Source of the DNA: Rheinheimera maricola
GTDB taxonomy: Bacteria > Pseudomonadota > Gammaproteobacteria > Enterobacterales > Alteromonadaceae
Assembly: GCF_016918075.2 (NCBI RefSeq)
Contig: NZ_JAERPS020000004.1
Location: forward strand, 372,001 to 436,000
DNA: 64,000 bases
Reading direction: 5' to 3'
Part shown: piece by piece, positions 1-9,595 of the stretch
Position numbering within the stretch: position 1 is the stretch's first letter
Layout: each line of letters starts with the position of its first letter
Made by a program: the position numbers and the translations under genes
Notes under the pieces: model-generated
Seen by the model: only the letters and a program-made list of their open reading frames with translations
Database searches by the model: none
What the model was told of the DNA's origin: nothing

Positions 1-2
1 CG

Positions 3-740
3 GATGGCAATATCGTGATTTTCAGTGCGCACGGCGTGTCGCAAGCGGTGCGTGAAAACGCTAAACAGCGTGGTTTAAAAGTATTTGATGCCACCTGTCC
101 GCTGGTTACTAAAGTGCATATGGAAGTCACACGTGCCAGTCGTAAGGGTATTGAATGTATTCTGATTGGCCACGCCGGCCACCCGGAAGTGGAAGGCACT
201 ATGGGCCAGTATGATAACCCTGAAGGCGGCATTTATCTGGTTGAGTCGGCAGAAGATGTGGCAACGCTGCAAGTAAAAAACCCGCAGCAGCTCTGCTTTA
301 GCAGCCAGACCACTTTATCTGTGGATGACACGGCCGATGTGATTGATGCGCTGCGCGTGCGTTTCCCGGACATTGAAGGCCCGCGCAAAGACGATATTTG
401 CTATGCCACACAAAACCGCCAAGACGCGGTGCGTGATTTGGCCAGCAAAGCTGAATTATTGCTGGTGGTAGGTGCAAAGAACAGTAGCAATTCTAATCGG
501 CTGCGTGAATTGGCGGACAAGATGGGATGCAAAGCCTATTTAATTGATACCGCTAACGACATTCAGCAAGCCTGGCTTGATGGCATTACAGCCGTAGGGG
601 TTACCGCCGGAGCTTCTGCGCCAGAAGTACTAGTGCAGCAAGTGGTAAAGCAGCTGCAGCAATGGGGTGGTAAAACGGTAACAGAAAACCCCGGCCGCGA
701 AGAAAACGTGGTGTTCGCTATACCTGCCGACTTGAGATAG
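3..740 (+). CDS. ispH: 4-hydroxy-3-methylbut-2-enyl diphosphate reductase (C-terminal part)
   Basis: Last enzyme of the MEP isoprenoid pathway: it reduces HMBPP to IPP and DMAPP with a [4Fe-4S] cluster in the cytoplasm. The frame is open to the left edge, so the N-terminus with the first cluster cysteine is outside the window. Visible are the IFSAHGVS block, the [11 protein letters not shown] block with the second cysteine, GHPEVEGT, the TQTTLS-like segment [10 protein letters not shown], the third cysteine in [11 protein letters not shown], and the NSSNSNRL substrate-binding motif. These are diagnostic for IspH. It ends with TAG and is followed about 95 bp later by a sensor-kinase gene, as lytB/ispH lies next to pilin genes in Pseudomonas. 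Confidence 0.97.
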   Translation, partial: DGNIVIFSAHGVSQAVRENAKQRGLKVFDATCPLVTKVHMEVTRASRKGIECILIGHAGHPEVEGTMGQYDNPEGGIYLVESAEDVATLQVKNPQQLCFSSQTTLSVDDTADVIDALRVRFPDIEGPRKDDICYATQNRQDAVRDLASKAELLLVVGAKNSSNSNRLRELADKMGCKAYLIDTANDIQQAWLDGITAVGVTAGASAPEVLVQQVVKQLQQWGGKTVTENPGREENVVFAIPADLR

Positions 741-835
741 CTGCTAACCGGGTCTGCCGTTTGGCAGGCTATGCTTAACTTCTATAGTGCATTCAGTGTA
801 CTATGGCGCTAATTCAAATTACGCTGGACGTTAAA

Positions 836-1867
836 ATGAACCTGCAATGGTCATTGCCTGCGTTACAACTACCTTACTTGTGCCATGGCCGTTTTGTACT
901 TCGTCTTGTAGTGCTGGCGCAGGCAATTGCCGTGGTACTGGCTTTTTCTCCGGGCATCACTACAGATCCCTGGTATCGGCTTGGCGTGATAAGTTTATTC
1001 GTGCATTGGGTCGCGCTGCTAACAACTGTGTGCTTGTGCTATTTCCGGCAGCAATTAAATAAACTGCAACCGATTCCGTTGTTGATGTTCTGCACCGTTG
1101 TTTTTGCAAGTTGCACTATCCTGGTAAGTTTAGCGGCTTATGTTTGGCTGTCGGCACAGCCAATTGCTATACCGCAAGGCATGTTAGCATTTACCCTGGC
1201 CAATTTAATGATATGTTTGATTGTAGCCATTATAGCGGTGCAGTTCTTTATTATTCATAGTGAGAAAAACCAACAGGTAAAAGCGCAAAGCCGCGCTGAA
1301 CTCACAGCGCTTCAAGCGAGAATAGAGCCACATTTTTTATTTAATAGTTTAAATACCGTCGCAGAACTAACGCAGATAAATCCAGATGCGGCAGAAAAGG
1401 CATTGTTAGATCTATCTGCATTGTTCCGGGCTGCACTGCATGCCGGTGAAATTGTAACATTGGCTGAGGAACTGCAGTTGGCACAGCAGTATTTGTCGTT
1501 AGAACAATGGCGGCTGGGCAGCCGGATGCAAGTAAATTGGGAGCTGCCTGCGAATTTGCCCAATTTGACTCTGCCGGCGCTGACGGTGCAACCTTTGCTT
1601 GAGAATGCGGTGCGACACGGCATAGAGCAATCTGTCGCTACCGCTATACTTAATATCTCATTGATAGAAAGTCGCCGCGCTGTAACCCTTGTTATTACCA
1701 ACCCTATTGCGGCAAAGAATACGTCCAGAGCTGGCAATGGCATTGCATTAAACAATATTCGCCAGCGTTTAGAATTACATTATGGTGAGGCAGCGCAGCT
1801 GCATAGTGCGCTTAATGACGGGCGCTTCAGGGTTAAGTTGGTACTACCGAAGGAGCCATACAGATGA
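836..1867 (+). CDS. LytS/AlgZ(FimS)-family sensor histidine kinase
   Basis: Membrane sensor kinase of 343 aa. About four hydrophobic segments (residues ~20-40, 47-70, 80-105, 115-141) precede a His_kinase domain with the phosphoacceptor block PHFLFNSLN (H166), then an HATPase_c domain with the N-box QPLLENAVRHGI and the G-box GNGIALNNI. This is the architecture of the AlgZ/FimS and LytS families. I chose ATG 836 over ATG 803 because no ribosome-binding site precedes 803 and family members start close to the first membrane helix. The stop overlaps the regulator start by 4 bp, so the two are translationally coupled. In P. aeruginosa FimS/AlgR controls the fimU-pilE operon, which is what follows here. 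The name fimS/algZ is likely but not proven. Confidence 0.88.
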   Translation: MNLQWSLPALQLPYLCHGRFVLRLVVLAQAIAVVLAFSPGITTDPWYRLGVISLFVHWVALLTTVCLCYFRQQLNKLQPIPLLMFCTVVFASCTILVSLAAYVWLSAQPIAIPQGMLAFTLANLMICLIVAIIAVQFFIIHSEKNQQVKAQSRAELTALQARIEPHFLFNSLNTVAELTQINPDAAEKALLDLSALFRAALHAGEIVTLAEELQLAQQYLSLEQWRLGSRMQVNWELPANLPNLTLPALTVQPLLENAVRHGIEQSVATAILNISLIESRRAVTLVITNPIAAKNTSRAGNGIALNNIRQRLELHYGEAAQLHSALNDGRFRVKLVLPKEPYR

Positions 1868-2568
1868 AAGTATTGATTGTCGATGATGAGCCACTAGCGC
1901 GGGTCAGGCTTAAGCGATTATTGGCAGAGCAAGCTAACTTTAGCTGTGTTGGTGAGGCTGAAAATGCAGCTGAAGCGATGCAGTTGACGAAGACTTTGCA
2001 ACCAGATTTATTACTGTTGGATATCGCTATGCCGGGTGAGGATGGTATTTCATTGGCAACGGCCATCGCTGCACTGCCGACACCACCAGCGGTAATTTTT
2101 GTTACCGCACATCCACAGCATGCTCTGGCTGCATATCAAGCCGGGCCAGCAGATTATTTGCTCAAGCCAGTGTCGCCGCAACGTTTGGCAGATGCCTTAC
2201 AACGTTTGGGTACCCATACGCGAGCACATATTGAACGTAAAACTGCAGAACCGAAGGTAAGCTATATTCAGGCGGGTATTAAGCGACAGCTTGAACTGAA
2301 AGAAGTAATGTATTTCAGCGCGGAGGATAAATATGTTCGCATGGTGCATACGGACGGTGAAGCACTGTTAGAACAAAGTTTGGCGCTGTTACTACAGCAA
2401 TACCCGGACCAGCTTCTTCGGATCCATCGTAGGACTTTGATTAACAAAGCTCACCTATCAAGACTAGTGTCGATTAGCGGAAAACATTGGGTATCACTGA
2501 ATGGCTGCACTGAAAAGTTGGAAGTCAGCCGGCGTGAAGTTGTAAACGTCCGTGGTTGTATTTGTTAA
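1864..2568 (+). CDS. algR: AlgR-like LytTR response regulator
   Basis: Response regulator of 234 aa. The receiver domain (about 1-115) has the acidic pair D7-D8, phospho-acceptor D53 in LLLLDIAMP, T81 and K101 in the LLKPVS motif. A LytTR DNA-binding domain occupies about 130-230, with the typical central LLRIHRRTLINKAHL stretch. Partner of the upstream kinase (4-bp overlap). By analogy with AlgR of Pseudomonas it should activate the minor-pilin operon starting about 115 bp downstream, and a sequence resembling an AlgR box lies in that gap. The symbol is by homology and position; other LytTR regulators look similar. Confidence 0.85.
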   Translation: MKVLIVDDEPLARVRLKRLLAEQANFSCVGEAENAAEAMQLTKTLQPDLLLLDIAMPGEDGISLATAIAALPTPPAVIFVTAHPQHALAAYQAGPADYLLKPVSPQRLADALQRLGTHTRAHIERKTAEPKVSYIQAGIKRQLELKEVMYFSAEDKYVRMVHTDGEALLEQSLALLLQQYPDQLLRIHRRTLINKAHLSRLVSISGKHWVSLNGCTEKLEVSRREVVNVRGCIC

Positions 2569-2577
2569 TATTGCTGG

Positions 2578-2586
2578 CCGTTTATC
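2578..2586 (+). promoter_or_regulatory. possible AlgR-like box ahead of fimU
   Basis: The word CCGTTTATC matches 7 of 9 positions of the AlgR consensus CCGTTCGTC. It lies about 97 bp before the fimU start in the gap after the algR-like gene. A short degenerate match can occur by chance, so this is suggestive only. Confidence 0.25.
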
Positions 2587-2682
2587 TGGCAATTGTGCCG
2601 CTGGTCAAAAAACGATTCCATTGCATCCGCATTACAGTACAGTCATTATATATAGACTTTTTGTAGTATACGCAGAGACATT

Positions 2683-3294
2683 ATGCTGAAGATTACGCCT
2701 GAAAATATACATCCTACTCCAGTTAAACACGCACTGGGGTTTAGCATGGTCGAGCTTATGGTGGCTATTGTAGTGCTTTCAATAGTTACTACAGTGGCTG
2801 TGCCCAGTTTTATCTCATTGCTTAATAATAACCGTTTAACCTCGCAGGCTAATGATTTCCTCTCGGCTGTTATTTTGGCACGGGCAGAAGCTATTAAGCA
2901 AAATGAAAATATGGTGTTTTGTCATAGTACTGATGGGGAAAACTGCTCCGCGCCACCTGCAGCGGGTTGGATTGGTTGGTTAGTTCATGACACCATTGAC
3001 AATACACCTATTGCAACGGGCTTTATTCGGTCAGAAAAAATTGTAGTGTTATCCAGCCCAAATGTTGCAGGCGCAACAATGAACGGAGTAGGCCACTCTA
3101 TTCGTTTTTCAGCACAAGGTTTACTCCGCAGTGGTGGTGCAAATAACCCGTTAAATGGTGTGTTGCGCGTTTGTTTACCTGGCGCTGACTTGCAAAACAA
3201 TATTCGAGATATTGAATTACGTTCGGGTGGTCGTGCGAGGGTAACTAGTAGTAGCGCAGGGCAAAGTTGTCCGGCGCCAGCAAACCCAGCATAA
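2683..3294 (+). CDS. fimU: minor type IV pilin FimU (GspH/FimT family)
   Basis: Prepilin-like protein of 203 aa with an unusually long leader of about 19 residues, then the class III cleavage motif G|FSMVELMV with Glu at +5 and a hydrophobic helix. A GspH/FimT-type globular domain with RFSAQGLLRSG follows. Minor pilins of this family prime pilus assembly in the inner membrane and sit at the pilus tip. First gene of an ordered fimU-pilV-pilW-pilX-pilY1-pilE operon, separated from the algR-like gene by a 114-bp promoter-containing gap. Confidence 0.88.
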   Translation: MLKITPENIHPTPVKHALGFSMVELMVAIVVLSIVTTVAVPSFISLLNNNRLTSQANDFLSAVILARAEAIKQNENMVFCHSTDGENCSAPPAAGWIGWLVHDTIDNTPIATGFIRSEKIVVLSSPNVAGATMNGVGHSIRFSAQGLLRSGGANNPLNGVLRVCLPGADLQNNIRDIELRSGGRARVTSSSAGQSCPAPANPA

Positions 3295-3306
3295 CGGGAG
3301 AAAATA

Positions 3307-3720
3307 ATGAAACCTATTTCAAGTTTTAAGCAACAGCGCGGTGTCTCGTTAATGGAAGTGCTTATTTCAGTATTAGTGTTAAGTATCGGTCTGTTAGGTG
3401 TTGCAGCATTGCAGACTTCTAGCATGCGCCATACTAACAGTTCATTGGAAAGGACCATGGCAGTTATTTTAACTGATACGTTATCTGAGTTATTAAGAGC
3501 AAACCCCATTGCTGCCCGACAAGGTGATTATGCCTTTTCTGACTGTGCGGGTAACACCGCCCTTGGCACTGCAGCCTGGGTGCAGGATGTAAAGCAGGCA
3601 ACGCGTGATGATGCTTGTCCTGTGGTTAGCTGGGACGACGAGCGTTACACCGTTACCATTGTGTGGGGTGATGAAAGAATAAATGCTGACAGTAAAATTG
3701 TGACTCAGGTGATGCCATGA
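3307..3720 (+). CDS. pilV: minor type IV pilin PilV
   Basis: Short prepilin (137 aa) with processing site RG|VSLMEVLISVLVLSIGLLG, the typical PilV N-terminus, followed by AALQTSSMRHTNSSLE. It is part of the minor-pilin/PilY1 priming complex in the periplasmic face of the inner membrane. It sits 12 bp after fimU, and its stop overlaps the pilW start by 4 bp (ATGA). Confidence 0.88.
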   Translation: MKPISSFKQQRGVSLMEVLISVLVLSIGLLGVAALQTSSMRHTNSSLERTMAVILTDTLSELLRANPIAARQGDYAFSDCAGNTALGTAAWVQDVKQATRDDACPVVSWDDERYTVTIVWGDERINADSKIVTQVMP

Positions 3721-4676
3721 ATAACAGAATGAAAGGATTTACCTTAGCCGAACTGTTAGTTGGTTTGACATTGGGTATTTTGGTAATAGGCGGTGCTACC
3801 GGTGTCTTTCTTGCTAATCAGCAAACAAGTAAAGCAAACATGGTGCTGAGCGATATGCAGAACATCGCCAGGTTAAGTTTTCAGTTGATGTCACAAGATA
3901 TTCGTAATGCCGGTTTTTCTGGTTGTAATAATAATGCCAGAGTTGCCAATACGATTGCGATTGCAGGCACCCGGCCAGCATGGGCAACCTGGAGCGTAGG
4001 TGCTGGTATTCAAGGGCTTGCCGCTCCGGTTGGTGTGATTAATGGTACAAATACAACGCCTGCTACAGAGGCATTACGTTTAATGTTTGGTTCTGGTGAT
4101 AGTAATGCCATCAGTAACTACGATGGTTCAGTGTTTACCTTGAATATAACGCCTGTTCTTGCTGCTGGAGAAGTTGCTGTGGCGTGTGATGACAGTGAAT
4201 CTGTTATTTTTCAGGCTAATGAAGTTGATGCTTTGACTGTTACCCACCAGCTGGCCGGATTAAATGCTGATGCCAATCTTGGTTTTTTGCCGGAGATCGA
4301 CTGGGCTCCAGGCTTAGCCCCGCCTAGGATATTTAGTCGCAATGGTATGGTCATGCGCTTCGAATCTATCGCATGGTTTGTTGCGCCTAGCAATGATGAT
4401 TCAGAGATGAATTCGCTATATCGCGCTTCATTGATTGGTGATGCGCAAATCAATGAAGAAGTGCTATTTGGAGTGTCTGACTTGCAGTTTATGTACCGTA
4501 ATCGAGACAGCGGTGCTTTTCAAACAGCAGCAGCCACGACCGCAGCAGGCCAATGGGGTCGTATAAACGCGGTGAATGTTAGTGTCACGCTTGACGACAG
4601 AATTTTTAACGGTCAGGAAGTACCAGCAAACGCCAAAACCATACGTTTTTTAGTTGCACTTCGGAATAGGTTGTGA
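3717..4676 (+). CDS. pilW: minor type IV pilin PilW
   Basis: Prepilin of 319 aa with cleavage site KG|FTLAELLVGLTLGILVIGG. The PilW signature SFQLMSQDIRNAGFSGC lies at about residues 55-72, and a large C-terminal globular region of typical PilW size follows. Its role is in the tip/priming complex with PilV, PilX and PilY1. It overlaps pilV by 4 bp, and its stop overlaps or abuts the pilX start, so the genes are a tight transcription unit. Confidence 0.88.
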   Translation: MNNRMKGFTLAELLVGLTLGILVIGGATGVFLANQQTSKANMVLSDMQNIARLSFQLMSQDIRNAGFSGCNNNARVANTIAIAGTRPAWATWSVGAGIQGLAAPVGVINGTNTTPATEALRLMFGSGDSNAISNYDGSVFTLNITPVLAAGEVAVACDDSESVIFQANEVDALTVTHQLAGLNADANLGFLPEIDWAPGLAPPRIFSRNGMVMRFESIAWFVAPSNDDSEMNSLYRASLIGDAQINEEVLFGVSDLQFMYRNRDSGAFQTAAATTAAGQWGRINAVNVSVTLDDRIFNGQEVPANAKTIRFLVALRNRL

Positions 4677-4678
4677 TT

Positions 4679-5194
4679 ATGCAAAAAAACTTAATCAAAC
4701 AACAGGGCGTAGCTCTGGTGGTCAGTTTGTTACTGTTACTCGTTATCACCTTATTGGCAGTGACTACGATGAAGCGAACTACAGTGCAAGAGCAAATGAC
4801 AGGTAATCTGCATGACAGGCAGTTGGCTTTACAGCAAGCCGAGGCTGCGTTGTTAGTGGCGGAGCGTCTGCTTGATGCTGCTCCATTGCCCGGTGGACCT
4901 GTGGCACTGATTAACAATGCAGGTGTATACGATCTGCCTGATCCTGCTCTGCCTGATCGTTGGGCGCCTGGCCAGTTAGTAACCTGGGTTGGTGCTCCTG
5001 TTATGAATGACGGCTTAGCAAATCCGGCAAGTTATATTATCGAATACATGGAAGAATGGGCATTTCCACCTGGTTGTGATCGGTCTACGACTATCGCTCG
5101 AGGTTGTTTGGAACCCACTTTTCGCATTACTGCTCGGGTACCAGCAACGCCTGGTCGGGCAGAAGTAACCTTACAGACCGTATGGCGTCGCTGA
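4679..5194 (+). CDS. pilX: minor type IV pilus assembly protein PilX
   Basis: Protein of 171 aa with a prepilin-like N-terminus KQQGVALVVSLLLLLVITLLAV. As usual for PilX-like proteins it lacks Glu at +5. The conserved TTVQEQMTGNLHDRQLALQQAEAAL follows. It bridges minor pilins and the PilY1 adhesin. ATG 4679 is used; an in-frame GTG at 4673 that overlaps the pilW stop would add two residues and cannot be excluded. Confidence 0.85.
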   Translation: MQKNLIKQQGVALVVSLLLLLVITLLAVTTMKRTTVQEQMTGNLHDRQLALQQAEAALLVAERLLDAAPLPGGPVALINNAGVYDLPDPALPDRWAPGQLVTWVGAPVMNDGLANPASYIIEYMEEWAFPPGCDRSTTIARGCLEPTFRITARVPATPGRAEVTLQTVWRR

Positions 5195-5203
5195 GGAAAA
5201 ATT

Positions 5204-8200
5204 ATGAAAATGCCAATATTTAACCTGTCACTCAAGCTTGCTTTTATTGCTAGTGCCTTATTGGGTGCAGCTACTGCGCATGCGGCAATTGAGATTTCAG
5301 ATACGCCGTTACAAACCGGTAGTTCAGTGCCGCCCAATATAATGTTTATTATTGACGATTCTGGCTCTATGCATTTTGAACTATTACCAGATGAAATAAT
5401 TAAATCTGATAGCCGCTATATTTTCCCGCGTGCTGATGGTGTTTATGGCTCTAGTGATTACAATAATTATGTACCAACGGTAGAAAGCGGCGAAGCCTAT
5501 AATGCATTTGCACGCTCAGCACAGAACAATAAAAGTTATTACGATCCTTCTGTGACTTATAAACCCTGGGTATCTGCCAGTGGTGACAGCTTTCCTGACG
5601 CCAACCCTGAATGTGCCTGGCACAATCCAATGTCAACAGGCTCTTGTCCTAGCGGATCTGTTAATGACAAGGCCCGCGATTTAACCGTAAATAATGGCCG
5701 CTATAACAGCAACCGCTGGTACAAGTGTGACTCTTCTGGCAGCTGTAGTTATGACACCAATAATAGAAGTTTCTGGCCTGCGACTTACTTTTACCACAAC
5801 GGCGGTAATGCATGGCAATGGTCTAACTATACTAAGGTCGAAATTAAAAGTAGCGTTTCGTCCTACAATGGCCATGGTCGAGATCAGCGCTCAGATTGTT
5901 CAGCTGGAGTTTGTACTTATGCGCAGGAAATAAAGAATTTTGCCAACTGGTACACCTATCATCGTTCACGCATTTTGACAAGCAGGGCGGGTATCGGACG
6001 GGCTTTTGTTGGGCAGTCTGAGAAGATGCGTGTAGGTTTTGGCGCCTTGAATAAAGGAAGTTCTTCCGTAGATTCGGTAAATACTTCAGTAATTGTCAGG
6101 GGTGTGCGCGAATTTAAAGATGCAGCAAAGACTAATTTCTACTCCGATCTGTATGGTCGAGATATTCCGGCGTCAGGCACACCCCTATTGTCGGCGCTTG
6201 ATGCAGCAGGGCGCTATTATTCTCGTCAAGACAGTAAGGGGCCATGGGGTCTCAATCCTGGTTCAGGAACGGAACAACCAAGTGATCATATTTCTTGTCG
6301 TCAGAGTTTCACCATACTGATGACAGATGGTTACTGGTCAGATGGCAACACTGCCTCAGGAGTAAACAATCAGGATGGTTCTACCGGTGAAACAATTTTA
6401 CGGCCTGTCGGTGATACTGGTGCGAGCTATCGCTACTCGCCTATTGCTCCGTTTTCAGATAGCCATAGCACTACCCTGGCCGATGTCGCAATGAAGTATT
6501 GGAAAAATGACTTACGTGATTTAGACAATAGAGTACCAACCAGTAGTATTAACCCGGCATTTTGGCAACATATGGTAACTTTTGGTGTTGGGCTTGGCGT
6601 GTTTGGTAGCGTGCAGCCAGATGATGCGTTTGCCGCAATTAACAATGGTACGACAATCAACTGGGCAAGTCCTTTTGCTGGAAGTACAGCTCAGAAGAAT
6701 AGTGCTAAAATTGACGACTTGCTGCATGCGTCTGTGAATGGTCGAGGTGGGTTTTTTACGGCCGATAAACCGGATGAATTTGCTAATCAGCTTGAACGTA
6801 CATTAAACACCATCGTTGAGCGAGTAGCATCGGCATCTAACTTAGCGGGAACAACTACGTCATTGCAGGCAGAGAATTATGTCTATCAAGGTAGCTTTAA
6901 TTCTGGCGTGTGGAGTGGTTCACTAAAATCATTTGATATTGATGATGTTGACACACCTGTGTGGGAATCTAATTTTCCAGCGTGGGGAGATAGAAACATT
7001 CTATTCGGTAGAACTAATGGCACAACGGATGTTTTTACACCTTCGGTAGTTACTGCTGACGGCAACGCACTCAGCGGTAATACTTCTTTGATTAATTATT
7101 TACGCGGAGATAAAAGCCTGGAAGAAGGCACAGGTGGCATATATCGCCGAAGAGCATCGTTATTGGGTGATATTGCCAACTCGTCGCCGGCTTATGTTGC
7201 CGCGCCTGCAAACCGCAATTATCAGCGCTATCAATGGGATGGTGCAAGCAGCTATCGCGCTTACCTAACAGCAAATAGCGCTCGTGCCCCTGTTATATAT
7301 GTAGGTGCAAATGACGGTATGTTACATGCTTTCAACGGTACTAATGGACTGGAAGTGATGGCATATCTGCCTCGCCAAATGTTAACGGCAAGTGCAGATT
7401 TGGCTTCCTATGCCGATCCCGATTATATCCATAAATATTATGTTGATGGTTCTCCAATAGCGTCTGAAGCTTATATAGCTGGGTCATGGAGAACCATTTT
7501 GTTAGGTTCGTTGGGGCGTGGTGGAAATAGTTTGTTTGCTATCGATGTTTCAACACCTGGAGCTTTAAGCAGCGATAAAGTGTTATGGGATAAAGACTTT
7601 GCTGAATTAGGTATTACAACCAATAAGCCCGTCATTGCCAGGTTGAATAACGACAAATGGGCTGCGATAGTTGGTTATGGTTACAATAATAGTAGTAATA
7701 AAGCCGGTTTACTGGTTATAGATCTTGAAAATGGTAATGTTATTAAACGTTTAGAAACAGCTAGCGGTGTGCCTAATGGTGTTGGTCAGGTCGAAGGCTG
7801 GGATGCCAACGGTGATGGGAATACTGATTGGTTTTTTGCTGGCGATATATTGGGCAATATCTGGAAATTTGACTTGTCATCTACCAATACTGCAATGTGG
7901 AATGTCGCTTATGGCGGGGAGCCGTTGTTTACAGCTGTTGACAGTAGTGGTAACGCGCAGGCAATTACAGGGGGGGTTACGCTTACTCCAGAGCTTGAAA
8001 CTGGCTATCTATGGCTGTTCTTTGGCTCTGGTAAAATGCTTTCGGCAGAAGACCCATTACGAAGCGACGAGAATACTTGGTATGGTATTCGCGATGGTTT
8101 GGTGATCAATGGCCGTTCGGACTTAAAAGCTCGCGAAATTATTGCCCAAGAAGATAATGCGCGCGTGATTGAGAGCGGTGCGCCGAATGACATGACAGGC

Positions 8201-8608
8201 TTGAGAGGTTGGTATATTGATTTGGCTGATGAGCGGGAGCGTATCGTGAATCGTCCTCAAGTGATTGGAAGCAGCTTAGTGGTTAATACCATAGTGCCAG
8301 GTAATAATGATTGTAATCCACAAGGCAGTGGTTGGGTGATGGCTGTGAGCCCGTTTACCGGCAGTAAGCTAAACTATATGTTCTTTGACAGAAACCGCGA
8401 TGGTGAAGTTGATAACGATGATGGTTTAGAAGTTGATGGTCAACAGCAATCTGTCGGCGGTATGCGATTTGATGGCCAACCTGGCGAGCCGGTATTTTTT
8501 GATGACCAAATGGTTTTTGGTAAGACGGATACTCGCATTGAAAATGTCGAGGTTGCCCCTGAAGTTATTCGCGGACGAGTATCTTGGCGTGAAATCACCA
8601 ATCAGTGA
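5204..8608 (+). CDS. pilY1: type IV pilus tip adhesin PilY1 with vWA and C-terminal propeller
   Basis: Large secreted protein (1134 aa) with a Sec signal peptide ending near ATAHAA (residue 28). A von Willebrand A-like region starts with the MIDAS motif DDSGSM (D51-x-S53-x-S55). The C-terminal PilY1 beta-propeller carries the calcium loop DANGDGNTD (about 867-875), preceding FAGDILGNIWKFDL as in P. aeruginosa PilY1. A second EF-hand-like stretch, DRNRDGEVDNDDG, lies near residue 1062. Role: pilus tip adhesin and regulator of extension/retraction. A good GAGG ribosome site precedes ATG 5204. It is the fifth gene of the fimU operon, followed 7 bp later by pilE. Confidence 0.93.
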   Translation: MKMPIFNLSLKLAFIASALLGAATAHAAIEISDTPLQTGSSVPPNIMFIIDDSGSMHFELLPDEIIKSDSRYIFPRADGVYGSSDYNNYVPTVESGEAYNAFARSAQNNKSYYDPSVTYKPWVSASGDSFPDANPECAWHNPMSTGSCPSGSVNDKARDLTVNNGRYNSNRWYKCDSSGSCSYDTNNRSFWPATYFYHNGGNAWQWSNYTKVEIKSSVSSYNGHGRDQRSDCSAGVCTYAQEIKNFANWYTYHRSRILTSRAGIGRAFVGQSEKMRVGFGALNKGSSSVDSVNTSVIVRGVREFKDAAKTNFYSDLYGRDIPASGTPLLSALDAAGRYYSRQDSKGPWGLNPGSGTEQPSDHISCRQSFTILMTDGYWSDGNTASGVNNQDGSTGETILRPVGDTGASYRYSPIAPFSDSHSTTLADVAMKYWKNDLRDLDNRVPTSSINPAFWQHMVTFGVGLGVFGSVQPDDAFAAINNGTTINWASPFAGSTAQKNSAKIDDLLHASVNGRGGFFTADKPDEFANQLERTLNTIVERVASASNLAGTTTSLQAENYVYQGSFNSGVWSGSLKSFDIDDVDTPVWESNFPAWGDRNILFGRTNGTTDVFTPSVVTADGNALSGNTSLINYLRGDKSLEEGTGGIYRRRASLLGDIANSSPAYVAAPANRNYQRYQWDGASSYRAYLTANSARAPVIYVGANDGMLHAFNGTNGLEVMAYLPRQMLTASADLASYADPDYIHKYYVDGSPIASEAYIAGSWRTILLGSLGRGGNSLFAIDVSTPGALSSDKVLWDKDFAELGITTNKPVIARLNNDKWAAIVGYGYNNSSNKAGLLVIDLENGNVIKRLETASGVPNGVGQVEGWDANGDGNTDWFFAGDILGNIWKFDLSSTNTAMWNVAYGGEPLFTAVDSSGNAQAITGGVTLTPELETGYLWLFFGSGKMLSAEDPLRSDENTWYGIRDGLVINGRSDLKAREIIAQEDNARVIESGAPNDMTGLRGWYIDLADERERIVNRPQVIGSSLVVNTIVPGNNDCNPQGSGWVMAVSPFTGSKLNYMFFDRNRDGEVDNDDGLEVDGQQQSVGGMRFDGQPGEPVFFDDQMVFGKTDTRIENVEVAPEVIRGRVSWREITNQ

Positions 8609-8615
8609 GGATATT

Positions 8616-9023
8616 ATGATTAGTAAACAGAGCGGTTTTACGTTAATAGAAGCAATGATTGCGGTAGCAATAGTGGGTATTGTTGCCGCCATAGCTTACC
8701 CTTCATATGTTAACTACATTATTGGTACAAATAGAGCGGCGGCAAAAGCTTGTTTAACTGAAATGTCGCAATCAATGGAACGGGGATACACGGCAGCGTT
8801 TAGCTATGAAGGGTTAGCATTACCAGCTATTCAATGCATTGACGATTTAGATGAGCGATATGTTTTCTCATTGTCAAATCAAGCTGCCAGAACCTTTACT
8901 GCAACGGCAACGCCAAAAGGCGTGCAAACTCGCGATGAGTGTGGTCCCTTAACCTTAACTCAAGCGGGCGCAAGAGGAGCTAACGGTAGTTTTGATGTTG
9001 CCGTGGTAAGAACGTGCTGGTAA
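8616..9023 (+). CDS. pilE: minor pilin PilE
   Basis: Prepilin of 135 aa, SG|FTLIEAMIAVAIVGIVAAIAYPSYVNYI, the hallmark PilE N-terminus. Two cysteines near the C-terminus (DECGP and the final RTCW) fit the usual pilin disulphide. Start ATG 8616 is preceded by GAGG; a longer open frame reaching back into pilY1 is not the gene. Last gene of the first minor-pilin operon; a 75-bp AT-rich gap separates it from the second cluster. Confidence 0.9.
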   Translation: MISKQSGFTLIEAMIAVAIVGIVAAIAYPSYVNYIIGTNRAAAKACLTEMSQSMERGYTAAFSYEGLALPAIQCIDDLDERYVFSLSNQAARTFTATATPKGVQTRDECGPLTLTQAGARGANGSFDVAVVRTCW

Positions 9024-9098
9024 TTGGCAATAAAAATTTGATTTTTTGAAATCCTGTTGTAACTTTAAGGTTAAATAAATAACCTTTGGCATACGGAT

Positions 9099-9593
9099 AT
9101 GCGGTTACAGCATGGATTCAGTCTGGTAGAAGTTTTAGTTACCCTCGTTATTTTTAAGATTGGCTTGCTGGGCGCTTTACTCAGCCAGACTATTGCAATA
9201 CGTCAAGTACAAGATGCGACACAGCGCACTATTTCGGTAGCATTGGCTCAGGGCTTGTTAAATGAAATGCGAGCCAACCCGCAACTAAGCCAGGTGCTTG
9301 GTCCTCGTATTGACTCTGATATAGCCTTACCTTCATTACCGGATTGCTCTGTTGGTGCAAGCTGCACAATAACTGATGTTGCTGCGGTTCAGGCACATAG
9401 CTGGTTAAATCAACTGCAGCAATATAATCGCTTATCATTACAACAGCCACAATTCTGTTTACGCTCTGCCGCAACGGGGGTAAACCTCAGCACTAGCTGG
9501 CAGCAAAAATCTTCTGCGCAAAGCGGGGTGGTTGCAGATTGCGCTGTGGGTAACGGTCGCAGTGGCTTTGCTTTGCAAAACGGAGGCCATTAG
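9099..9593 (+). CDS. second PilV-like minor pilin
   Basis: Prepilin of 164 aa: leader MRLQHG|FSLVEVLVTLVIFKIGLLGALLSQ, typical of PilV but with a lysine inside the hydrophobic helix (residue ~20). The body diverges from the pilV at 3307, so this is a paralogue rather than a recent duplication. It opens a second cluster in the same V-W-X-Y-E order, and its stop touches the following PilW-like gene. Confidence 0.82.
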   Translation: MRLQHGFSLVEVLVTLVIFKIGLLGALLSQTIAIRQVQDATQRTISVALAQGLLNEMRANPQLSQVLGPRIDSDIALPSLPDCSVGASCTITDVAAVQAHSWLNQLQQYNRLSLQQPQFCLRSAATGVNLSTSWQQKSSAQSGVVADCAVGNGRSGFALQNGGH

Positions 9594-9595
9594 TG

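Noticed and set aside
8433-8615. N-terminal extension of pilE into pilY1
   Set aside because: The prepilin signal and a GAGG ribosome site fix the start at 8616; the upstream part is out-of-frame pilY1 sequence.
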